Assembly (NCBI GenBank): GCA_964644025.1
Contig: CAZXVW010000048.1
Coordinates: forward strand, 1 to 24,015
DNA: 24,015 bases
DNA from: CAZXVW01 sp964644025
GTDB taxonomy: Bacteria > Acidobacteriota > Terriglobia > Bryobacterales > Bryobacteraceae
Reading direction: 5' to 3'
Below the pieces are notes generated by a model. That model was not told where the DNA came from. It did no database searches and worked only from the letters and a program-made list of their open reading frames with translations. Position 1 is the stretch's first letter, and each line of letters starts with the position of its first letter. Of this stretch, positions 7,294-15,760 are shown in pieces. The position numbers and the translations under genes are program-made.

Positions 7294-7498
7294 TCGCGGC
7301 TCCGGCGCCGCCGGCAATCGCCGCCCGCGGTCCCCAGCCACCGGTCTGGATGTTGACCCAGCGGAGTGTAAACTCACCCGGGTAAGCGCTGAGGTTCACT
7401 GCGGCCGAACCGCCGTGGGTGAAGTACAAGATGTACCATTCGCCTGGCCGCCCCGCCAGATCTCTTCCTGATATGAGAAACCGGGAGGTGATTTCCAT
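7244..7498 (-). pseudogene. C-terminal remnant of a glycoside hydrolase-like gene
   Basis: About 70 codons read GEWYILYFTHGG, AAVNLSAYPGEFTLRWVNI, then a glycine-rich turn and a final WVAAIRRR before the stop. This resembles the C-terminal beta-sandwich (putative collagen-binding type) that ends DUF4038/apiosidase-like glycoside hydrolases, where the strands run YVVYLPEGG, VDLSGAPGTF and EWFNPRTG. No catalytic domain precedes it. The same frame runs back only 15 codons to the stop of the BNR gene (7544-7546). No ribosome site supports ATG 7498. It is best read as the 3' end of a deleted gene, and its own 3' end overlaps rdhB. The family match is by memory of the pattern. Confidence 0.55.
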
Positions 7499-7543
7499 GC
7501 CTCCACCCGAGCGGCGGGTCCGCCCCGGTTGCTTCCGGTTGGC

Positions 7544-8920
7544 TTACTTCCGGTTATCCCAGAGGAAGGCGGTGCCGGGTCCGTGCGTGTCCTTCCAGCC
7601 ATAGAACAGGAGCATGTCCGGGATGGCCCCCCTCATATCCCTGGAGACAAACTGGATGTTCTGATACTTCCATCCCTCGATCGGGGTAAGATCCCGGCGC
7701 AGTTTCCAGTTCTCTCCACTGGCGTCCGAGATCCACTCTCCGACGCGGTCTCCCCATCCGTACTCGTCCATTCCTTCCTCCGGGACCGCCTCTCCCGGAC
7801 CGGTAACCAGAAAAGCCCGGAACCGGCCGTCGTTGGTTCGGTCGAGGTAACACGAGTTGAACGGGTGTGAGGTGCCCGTGATGGGCGTTTTCACCCATTG
7901 CCCGCCGCGCCGCCTCACGAAATAGAAGCGGCACCGGTAGGGCGTTTCCTCCGACACAGGAAGAAGCAGGTAGGGCTGGTCGTCCTCATCCAGGCAAATC
8001 GACGGTCCGACGGCGGCAACCCGCTCCCGTGTGTCCCAGACCAGGCATTCGCGGTCTGCGGTGCTCTTGTTCACTGGAGTTGCCAGCTTCCGTCCGTCAT
8101 AGTTAAAGGCCCTCCCGGAAGCAAGATCCACCTTAAGGTAGTAAAGGTTGTACCGCCGGGTGTGATCACCCAGCACGCGGTGGTACCGGGTATTCGGCAC
8201 CGGCTTTTCGACCTTCCAGATGAAACCAACATGCAACGTCCGGCCGTCCGCGCTCACGCGGGTGGTTTCGTAGGAGCCGGCGTGATCCGCCATCAGTCCA
8301 TCCTGCGGCTCGCTGTTCAGATCAACCACGGGACGCTCCGGCCCGGTCCACGTGCGGCCGCCGTCGGCAGAAACGCGGTACGTCCAGGATCCCAGGTGCG
8401 GGCCGTGGCGGAAGTAGATAAGTGTTCGCTCGCCGGCAATCCGGTGAACCTTGGGGTAAGAAATCGCGTCGGCGATCACCGAACTTTGCTTCCACGCGGT
8501 GATATCGCCGGGCCTGTCCGAGACCAGGTGGATGCCGGGACGAACATGACAGCCGAACAAGACGTGCCAGTAGCCGGTCGGGGCCACCCATATGACCGGC
8601 GCGAAGTGGTGGTCCCGCTTCAGGCGCCGGGTGTCCACGCGGACCTTCAGGCCGGCCAGCAGCATCCGAGGCTCCGAGAAGGTCCGGCTTTCCAGGTCAT
8701 AACACCGGATAAACGGAAACCCATCCTTCCCCCGCCAGACAATGTACACCTTGCCTTCGTGCGCCACCGCCTGCGGGTACATCCGGTTGTCGTACAACAT
8801 CTTCAAGCTGCCGTTACGGGCGAACGGAACCGGCCGCGGGAAAGCGGCGCCGCGCCAAGCCCCGACCACCGGCATGGCCTGGCTCATCAGAAAGACTCGT
8901 CGGGTTATGTTTGTCCTCAT
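7544..8920 (-). CDS. Tat-exported BNR-repeat (BNR_4) beta-propeller protein
   Basis: The 458-residue product begins with a twin-arginine leader (ITRRVFLMSQAMPVVGAW). The body is a seven-bladed-propeller type sequence with an Asp-box (SADGGRTW) and the block RDHHFAPVIWVAPTGYWHV. That block corresponds to the DHHxxP-like segment of the BNR_4 family, which also includes propeller-type polysaccharide lyases such as ulvan lyases. It ends naturally with GTAFLWDNRK. A role as a secreted glycan-binding or glycan-cleaving enzyme is plausible, but catalysis is not shown. The start may be ATG 8920 or the GTG immediately before it (8923), since AGGTGA precedes both. It is divergent from the RDD gene and followed in the same frame by a glycosidase-like remnant. 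Confidence 0.75.
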   Translation of the reverse strand: MRTNITRRVFLMSQAMPVVGAWRGAAFPRPVPFARNGSLKMLYDNRMYPQAVAHEGKVYIVWRGKDGFPFIRCYDLESRTFSEPRMLLAGLKVRVDTRRLKRDHHFAPVIWVAPTGYWHVLFGCHVRPGIHLVSDRPGDITAWKQSSVIADAISYPKVHRIAGERTLIYFRHGPHLGSWTYRVSADGGRTWTGPERPVVDLNSEPQDGLMADHAGSYETTRVSADGRTLHVGFIWKVEKPVPNTRYHRVLGDHTRRYNLYYLKVDLASGRAFNYDGRKLATPVNKSTADRECLVWDTRERVAAVGPSICLDEDDQPYLLLPVSEETPYRCRFYFVRRRGGQWVKTPITGTSHPFNSCYLDRTNDGRFRAFLVTGPGEAVPEEGMDEYGWGDRVGEWISDASGENWKLRRDLTPIEGWKYQNIQFVSRDMRGAIPDMLLFYGWKDTHGPGTAFLWDNRK

Positions 8921-9142
8921 CACGTCACCTGATGACGGGTCCCCGATCCAACCTTGGGGCGGTTCTGCGCATCAGAGCTGGGGCAGCAGGACCGCCGGCT
9001 AGGCCCCGTGTTTTCTTGCGCTTCATAGTTTACAGCCTGCCCCGGCCCGGAAGAAACTGGAAGGCGCTTGCCCGTTCCGCGCCGGAGATCCGGCCGGTGG
9101 AAGGACCCATACCGTTTCACGGTCGGCTATTCTTAGGAAATC

Positions 9143-9772
9143 ATGTTCTGCTCGAAATGTGGAAAGGAAATCGGTGCGGAAGCGACCTTCTGCCCGCACT
9201 GCGGCGAGCCGGTGCGGGTGGCGGCTCCGCGGAATTGCCCTCATTGCGGACACGCGAATCCCGCCGCGGCCACCGTATGCACCGCCTGCGGCCAGCCGCT
9301 TGCTTCCGCCCCGGAGCCGCGGCCGGCCCGTGCTTACGCGGGCTTCTGGGTGCGCCTGGCGGCGTATTTCCTGGATTCGATTATCGTGTCGCTGGGCATG
9401 GTCATCCTCGGCGCCCCGATCGTGCTGCTGCTGGGGTTTCCGGCAATCCGGGAGGGCACTCATCCAGCCGGGCTTCAGCCCTTCATTGTGCTCAGCGTGT
9501 TACTGGCCACCGTAGTCATGACGGCCTTGGTCTGGCTCTATTTCACGCTCGCCGAGTCATCGGGCTGGCAGGCGACGCTGGGAAAGAAGATGCTGAATCT
9601 GGCGGTGACGGACCTAGCCGGCGCGCGCATTGGATTCGGCCGGGCCAACGCCCGCTACTGGAGCAAGATCCTCTCCGGCATCCTGTACATCGGCTTTATC
9701 ATGATCGCCTTCACCGACAAGAAACAGGGGCTTCACGACCTGATTGCCGGCACTCTCGTCGTTCGCCGCTGA
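9143..9772 (+). CDS. Zinc-ribbon RDD-family membrane protein
   Basis: Two zinc ribbons open the protein: CSKC and CPHC (Cys3, 6, 17, 20), then CPHC and CTAC (Cys32, 35, 46, 49). A Pro/Ala linker leads to an RDD membrane domain with the first helix carrying Arg and Asp (FWVRLAAYFLDSIIV), two further helices (about 83-100 and 113-133), and the C-terminal TDKKQGLHDLIAGTLVV. The 209-residue length suits the family. RDD proteins are poorly characterised integral membrane proteins, sometimes proposed as ion exchangers, and the ribbons face the cytoplasm if the usual topology holds. AGGA precedes the ATG. The stop codon directly abuts that of the convergent S46 peptidase gene with no bases between. 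Confidence 0.88.
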   Translation: MFCSKCGKEIGAEATFCPHCGEPVRVAAPRNCPHCGHANPAAATVCTACGQPLASAPEPRPARAYAGFWVRLAAYFLDSIIVSLGMVILGAPIVLLLGFPAIREGTHPAGLQPFIVLSVLLATVVMTALVWLYFTLAESSGWQATLGKKMLNLAVTDLAGARIGFGRANARYWSKILSGILYIGFIMIAFTDKKQGLHDLIAGTLVVRR

Positions 9773-11842
9773 TTACTCGAAGCCCAGTTCCTCCAGCAGG
9801 TGCCGGGCGTCGTATACCTTTCGCAGCGCCTCGATAATTGCCTGGCAGGCGACGTGGACCGACCGCGCCCGCTCATCCCGGTAGACGAAGCGGTTCGGGA
9901 GGCTCTCGAGATTCCCATCAAAAAGAATGCCGATCACTTCGCCTTTGGTGTTGATGGTCGGGCTGCCGGAGTTGCCGCCGTGCGTGTCGTTCGTGGTGAC
10001 GAAGTCAAACGGCGTATTCAGATCCAGGTCCTTTTTATGCTGGATCCAGCTTGGCGGAAGCCGGTACGGTTCCTTGCCCGTAGCGCGCCGGTAGAGGCCG
10101 GCGAACCGGGTGGTAAACGGAACCGGCCGCCCGTCGGCGCCGGTGTAGCCTTTCACCGGACCGTAGGAAAGGCGCAGTGTGAAGGTGGCATCCGGATAGT
10201 CAGTGCCGCCGAAGACAGCATGGCGGACCTGCGCAATCCGGCCCGCGCTGGAGGTGATCACCGCCTGAACCTCATCCTCGTACCGCTTCCGCAGCTTGCG
10301 CGCCGGCCCGTCCAACGTCCGGACCAGCCGGATCATCCCGTCGCTGGAATTCCGCATCGCCTGCACGTCGAACGCCAGCCGCTTGCGTACGGCGACATCC
10401 TGGAGCTTCGTGGCATCGACGTAGCCCGCGGCCGCCTGCTCTGGCGTCTTGCCGTTGAGCACCGCTTTCACCACCGGGTCATCAGCGCCGAGTTCATCCC
10501 GGAGGGAGCGAAGGTACTCCGCCAGCACCACCTTCTCCATAGAGTCGTTGATCGGGGCCGGGCTGAACATGAATTGCTCGCGGGTGGGTAGGGCCGAGTC
10601 CACGAACTCCCGCAGCCGCTCGTCGTTCGGCTTGGTCTTTTCCTCGGCGTAACGGACAATGTTGCGGGCGATGGAGAATAACTGGGAACCGCGGCCCGGT
10701 CGGCCCTCCAGCAGATAGTAGGGTTTATAGAACTTCGCGAAACGTGCGTAGGCCGCCGCCACCTCATCCCAAATCCCAGCAAACTGGCGCCGCAACTTCG
10801 GGTCGGCGTTCACCGCCGCCCGAAGTCTTGCCTCCTCGTCCCGCTTCCGCGCCATGAGCGCCGGGTCGCGCAAGCCGCGGAGGAAGCCGGTGTAAGCCTT
10901 GAGGCTGTTCTGGGCCGTCAGCAAGTTGTCCCGCGCCACGCGCTTGTTGTCCGCGCTGGCGGCGCTGAACTCGAGCAGCGTGTGGGTGAGCGACTGCAGT
11001 CGCCGCAGGGTCAGTGGATAGGAAACATCCCGGTAAAACTTCAGCGCTGCGTAAGTCAGCAGGCGGCCAGTGGTGCCGGGGTGGCCCGAAACGAAGGTCA
11101 GCTCACCCTCCTGGATGCTTTCCCGGCTCCATCTCAGGTAATTGGCCGTTCGAGCCGGCTTGCCGTTCTCGTAAACGCGCAGGAAGGCGAAGTCCAGGCA
11201 GTAGCGGGGGTAGTTGAAATTGTCCGGATCGCCGCCGAAGGCCGCGATCGCTTCCTCGGGAGCAAAGACGAGCCGCACGTCGGTGTATTTCTTGTACTCG
11301 TAGAGGTTGTACTCTCCTCCCGAGTACAAAGTCACTACGTCGCAACGGTCTCCGCCGGCTTCCATGCACGCCTTTTCAATGCGGCTCATTTCCGTTTTCT
11401 TCAAACGGTTGGCCTCCGAGGGGGAGGCGCCGGCCGGGACAGCCCGCTTCACGCGGGCCGTGACATCCTGGATCCGGGTCAAAACATTGATTTCGAGATC
11501 CGGGCAGGCCTTCTCTTCGTCGGTGGTCGCCGCATAGAATCCATCCCGGAGGTAGTTGTGCCCGGCGGTGGTGAGCTTCTGAATGCAGTCGGAAGCCACA
11601 TGATGGTTGGTGAAGACCAGTCCGCGGGGGGAGACAAACGAGCCGGATCCATACGGATACAGCCGCGTCGAGGCCAGCCGGATGTGGTCGAGGAACTTCT
11701 GGGTAACAGTGAAGCCGTAGACCTGCTTCACCCGTTGGACCGGGAAGTGGTTGAAAAGCCAGAGACCTTCATCGGCCAGCAGGCTACCGGCGGCCATCAA
11801 CAGGCCCAGTAGCGTGATTAGCAGGGGGGGTGTTCTGCGCAT
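9773..11842 (-). CDS. S46 family dipeptidyl-peptidase (DPP7-like)
   Basis: Secreted serine exopeptidase that removes dipeptides from peptide N-termini. GGAGAG lies six bases before the ATG, and residues 1-23 form a signal peptide. The 689-residue length is typical of DPP7/DPP11. The triad is visible: His80/His81 in FTNHHVA, an Asp in FGGDPDNFNYPRYCLDF (probably Asp217), and Ser625 in GGNSGSP. The residue 18 after the serine, which sets P1 preference (Gly in DPP7, Arg in DPP11 in Porphyromonas), is Gly643 in LFDGN, so a hydrophobic rather than acidic P1 preference is expected. It is divergent from the ATP-grasp-like gene. A role in periplasmic peptide scavenging fits the neighbouring secreted proteins. 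Confidence 0.93.
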   Translation of the reverse strand: MRRTPPLLITLLGLLMAAGSLLADEGLWLFNHFPVQRVKQVYGFTVTQKFLDHIRLASTRLYPYGSGSFVSPRGLVFTNHHVASDCIQKLTTAGHNYLRDGFYAATTDEEKACPDLEINVLTRIQDVTARVKRAVPAGASPSEANRLKKTEMSRIEKACMEAGGDRCDVVTLYSGGEYNLYEYKKYTDVRLVFAPEEAIAAFGGDPDNFNYPRYCLDFAFLRVYENGKPARTANYLRWSRESIQEGELTFVSGHPGTTGRLLTYAALKFYRDVSYPLTLRRLQSLTHTLLEFSAASADNKRVARDNLLTAQNSLKAYTGFLRGLRDPALMARKRDEEARLRAAVNADPKLRRQFAGIWDEVAAAYARFAKFYKPYYLLEGRPGRGSQLFSIARNIVRYAEEKTKPNDERLREFVDSALPTREQFMFSPAPINDSMEKVVLAEYLRSLRDELGADDPVVKAVLNGKTPEQAAAGYVDATKLQDVAVRKRLAFDVQAMRNSSDGMIRLVRTLDGPARKLRKRYEDEVQAVITSSAGRIAQVRHAVFGGTDYPDATFTLRLSYGPVKGYTGADGRPVPFTTRFAGLYRRATGKEPYRLPPSWIQHKKDLDLNTPFDFVTTNDTHGGNSGSPTINTKGEVIGILFDGNLESLPNRFVYRDERARSVHVACQAIIEALRKVYDARHLLEELGFE

Positions 11843-11941
11843 GGTATCTCTCCAATTGTCCTACATCGGCCTGGCGGTGAGGCGCGCGGCGGGGTGTTTC
11901 GGGGCGGTGTACTGCGGACCGCGCAAATTTTTCCTTGCACG

Positions 11942-11966
11942 TAACCCATTGAAAAATGGAGGGTTA
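11942..11966. promoter_or_regulatory. Stem-loop in a divergent, AT-richer control region
   Basis: The gap between the S46 peptidase and ATP-grasp-like genes (11843-12047) is richer in A+T than its surroundings. It holds TAACCCATT and AATGGAGGGTTA, which can pair as a 9-bp stem with a GGA bulge and a GAAA tetraloop. It could be an operator or leader structure. I see no convincing -35/-10 pair, only a possible GATACT at 12015. Confidence 0.4.
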
Positions 11967-12047
11967 ACTAACACGACCCGAGCCGGTTACTTTCGCCTGG
12001 GTCCATCGCTGTGCGATACTAAATTGTAGAAAGACTTAGTGGTTAGC

Positions 12048-13406
<1,359 letters not shown>

Positions 13407-13438
13407 GATCCCGGCTGCATCGCGAGCCAGAACAACAC

Positions 13439-14374
13439 CTAGAGCTTTTCCACCTCGACGCGAGCCCGCAGGTTAGCGACGCCCGCCGTGGCCCGCTCAT
13501 CGGTGACCGAAAAGGCGATTGCGTCCTCGATCCAATCGTGCCAGACACCGTCGGGATCATGCGAGGCCGCCGTCAACGTGTATTCTTGCGGGCAGAGTTC
13601 GCACCGGAAGCTGAAGCTGATGCGGAGCGTTTCCCCGGCCTGGCACGGCCCGAGTTTGACGTTCTCCAGCTCGGTGTTGGTGCCGTAAACGTCAAAGCCG
13701 ATGCGGGTGCGAATCATAATGCCAATCACTGGGTCCTCGACCGGTTCCGCAAACCGGACCGTCACGCGGACCGCGACCGGCTCCCCGCTTTGCCAGATCA
13801 TGGTGCGGTTGCCGGCGGCGTCCAGTGTTTCCAGGCCCTGGATCTCCGCCCGCCCGTCCCCTCGGCGGTATGAGGGCGCCAGGGGCTGCGAGACGGACTC
13901 GCCCCACTCGCGCAGCTTCCGGGCCACGTGCCGGTTATATTGCCGCAGCACCTCTGCGGGGTCACCCTGGGCGGCCAGCTTGCCCTGGTCAAGCCACCAA
14001 ATCTCATCGCTGACGGCGCGCAGCAAATCTTGCTCGTGCGAGGCCAGCAAGATCGTGGTACCGCCGCGCCGCAAGCGCTCCATCGCCGTCAGGGTCCGCG
14101 CGCGGACCAGCGCGTCGTGGCGCGCCAAGGCGTTATCCAGCGCCAGCGTGCCCACCGGCGCCAGGTTCAGCGGGTCGGCGATGCCGATCAGACGCCGGGG
14201 TTCGGTCGAATCCACCGTGCCAGCGACCGGCTGATCCTGCCCGGTGGCGAGCCGCAGCAGAAGATGTTTGCCTGCGCCGCCCTCGCCGATGATGCCAATC
14301 ACCGCGCCGTTCGGCGCGGTGGCGCTCAAGTCTTTGAGCGGCGGGAAGCTCGCTTCGCGGAAGACGACTGCCAT
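13439..14374 (-). CDS. Reduced Wzt-like ABC protein with O-antigen-binding C-terminal domain
   Basis: The 311-residue protein has two parts. Residues 1-150 are a shortened ABC nucleotide-binding domain. Walker A is GEGGAGKH (30-37), with His where Ser/Thr coordinates magnesium. A Walker B-like strand reads TLALDN (76-81), with Asn81 in place of the catalytic Glu, and a switch-like SHE has His113. Only about 40 residues separate Walker A and B, so the Q-loop, helical subdomain and LSGGQ signature are missing. Residues 165-311 match the Wzt_C carbohydrate-binding domain, including QSGEPVAVRV, EDPVIGIMIRT and YGTNTE, which recognises a finished polysaccharide. No permease gene is nearby. ATP hydrolysis seems unlikely. 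Polysaccharide binding or a regulatory role is inferred. The start has no RBS and lies 21 bases from a divergent start. Confidence 0.75.
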   Translation of the reverse strand: MAVVFREASFPPLKDLSATAPNGAVIGIIGEGGAGKHLLLRLATGQDQPVAGTVDSTEPRRLIGIADPLNLAPVGTLALDNALARHDALVRARTLTAMERLRRGGTTILLASHEQDLLRAVSDEIWWLDQGKLAAQGDPAEVLRQYNRHVARKLREWGESVSQPLAPSYRRGDGRAEIQGLETLDAAGNRTMIWQSGEPVAVRVTVRFAEPVEDPVIGIMIRTRIGFDVYGTNTELENVKLGPCQAGETLRISFSFRCELCPQEYTLTAASHDPDGVWHDWIEDAIAFSVTDERATAGVANLRARVEVEKL

Positions 14375-14410
14375 GCTAGATAGAATATCGGTTTCATGAG
14401 CAAGGTCAGG
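14375..14410 (-). promoter_or_regulatory. Candidate leaderless promoter of the Wzt-like gene
   Basis: On the minus strand CTGACC (-35-like), 16 bases, and TATTCT (-10-like) lie seven bases before the ATG at 14374, so transcription could begin at the start codon. The same AT-rich block on the plus strand gives TAGAAT (14381-14386), close to ATG 14396 of the divergent gene. Neither gene has a Shine-Dalgarno sequence. Confidence 0.4.
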
Positions 14411-15760
14411 CTTCTGCTCGCCGTGGCATGCTGTCTTGCGTGCCGGACAGGCGCCCCCGACGTTGGCGAACTGTTCCAGCAGACGACCGGCGTCGTTCAA
14501 CTGCCGCCCGGCGTGGTGGAGGTTTCGCGGGAAATCAAGATCCCGGAAGGTGCGCGCGATCTGGAAGTCAGCGGCGCTTCTGAAGGCACCGTGCTCCGCG
14601 CCGCAGACGACTTTCAAGGCCGGGCGGTGATCCATATGAAGTCCGTTTCGCACGTCCGGTTGCGGCGCTTCACGATCGACGGTAACCGCAGCGCCCTGGC
14701 CGAGCCGGTCGGGCTGCCGCCTTCCGATGTAGCGTTCGTTGATTTCTACCGGAACAACGGCCTGATCGCCGAGGACGCCACCGGGCTCGAGGTTTCCAAC
14801 GTCGAATTCATCAACATCGCGAATTTTGCCGTTCTCATCGCCCGCTCGAAAGACGTGACCCTGGATGCGATCCGGGTGGCTGATTCCGGCTCCACCAATG
14901 AACGCGGCCGGAACAACACGACGGGAGGAATCCTGCTGGAAGAGGGCACGTCGGATTTCACCGTTCGCAATTCGCTGTTCCGGAACATTCGGGGCAACGG
15001 GGTCTGGACCCATTCCCGCTACGGCTCGCCCCGCAACCATGACGGTGTGATCAGCGGCAACTGGTTCTACAACCTAGCCCGCGACGCCATCCAGGTGGGG
15101 CACGCAACCCGGGTCCGCGTGCTGGAGAACAACGGCGAGCGGATCGGGTATCCCGTGCCGGAAGTCGACGTGGAGGGTGGCGGCACCCCGGTTGCTATCG
15201 ACACGGCGGGCAACGTGGATCACAGCGTTTACGGCGAGAATTACTTCGAGGAGGTCAACGGCAAGTGCATCGACCTGGACGGTTTCCATGACGGCGAAGT
15301 CCGCCGCAACGGCTGCGTGAACCATTTGGACGCCGGGCAGTACCCGTTCGGCCATTACGGCATCGTCATGAACAATGCCAATCCGGACATGGAGTCCAGG
15401 AATATCGCCGTGGAAGATAATTACATTGACGGGATGAAGTACGGAGGTATCTTCGTCATCGGCTCCGGTCACCGGATCGTTGGCAATCGCCTGCTGCATC
15501 TGAATAAAGCCCGCTGCGGCGACAAGGCGGACGAACCTGGCTGCTCGTATTTTCCCGGCGAGCCGGACCTGCTCAGAAGCGGCATCTACCTGGGCCGGGG
15601 CGCCGAGCGGCCCGCCCTCGCTACGGGAAACCTGGTGGAGAACAACGAGATCACCGGTTACAAGATGAGCACGCGGTGCATCGGCCTGGCGCCCGGAGTC
15701 CCGCGTTCAGCCAACCGGATCCGGAACAACATTTGCCGGGACGCACCGGAGGCCCGATGA
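14396..15760 (+). CDS. Exported right-handed parallel beta-helix protein
   Basis: An N-terminal hydrophobic stretch (VRLLLAVACCLACRTG) is a signal peptide with cysteines that could act as a weak lipobox. The remainder is built of pectate-lyase-like beta-helix coils, with repeating patterns such as VSHVRLRRFTIDGN, LEVSNVEFINI, DVTLDAIRVADSG, FTVRNSLFRNIRGNGVW, GVISGNWFYNL and IAVEDNYIDGMKYGGIFV. These have the hydrophobic-strand and Asn-turn rhythm of PbH1 repeats. At 454 residues it could be a polysaccharide lyase, epimerase or glycan-binding protein. I see no diagnostic catalytic set. Its stop overlaps the methyltransferase start (ATGA), so the two are translationally coupled. It is divergent from the Wzt-like gene. 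Confidence 0.8.
   Translation: MSKVRLLLAVACCLACRTGAPDVGELFQQTTGVVQLPPGVVEVSREIKIPEGARDLEVSGASEGTVLRAADDFQGRAVIHMKSVSHVRLRRFTIDGNRSALAEPVGLPPSDVAFVDFYRNNGLIAEDATGLEVSNVEFINIANFAVLIARSKDVTLDAIRVADSGSTNERGRNNTTGGILLEEGTSDFTVRNSLFRNIRGNGVWTHSRYGSPRNHDGVISGNWFYNLARDAIQVGHATRVRVLENNGERIGYPVPEVDVEGGGTPVAIDTAGNVDHSVYGENYFEEVNGKCIDLDGFHDGEVRRNGCVNHLDAGQYPFGHYGIVMNNANPDMESRNIAVEDNYIDGMKYGGIFVIGSGHRIVGNRLLHLNKARCGDKADEPGCSYFPGEPDLLRSGIYLGRGAERPALATGNLVENNEITGYKMSTRCIGLAPGVPRSANRIRNNICRDAPEAR

Noticed and set aside
5575..7377. 600-codon minus-strand open frame opposite rdhA
   Set aside because: RdhA on the plus strand has both Fe-S motifs and a Tat leader. The minus-strand frame is rich in Arg, Gly and His without domains.
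13439..15040. 533-codon version of the Wzt-like protein starting at 15040
   Set aside because: The first 222 codons lie antisense to the beta-helix gene and have no family features. The recognisable NBD starts at ATG 14374.
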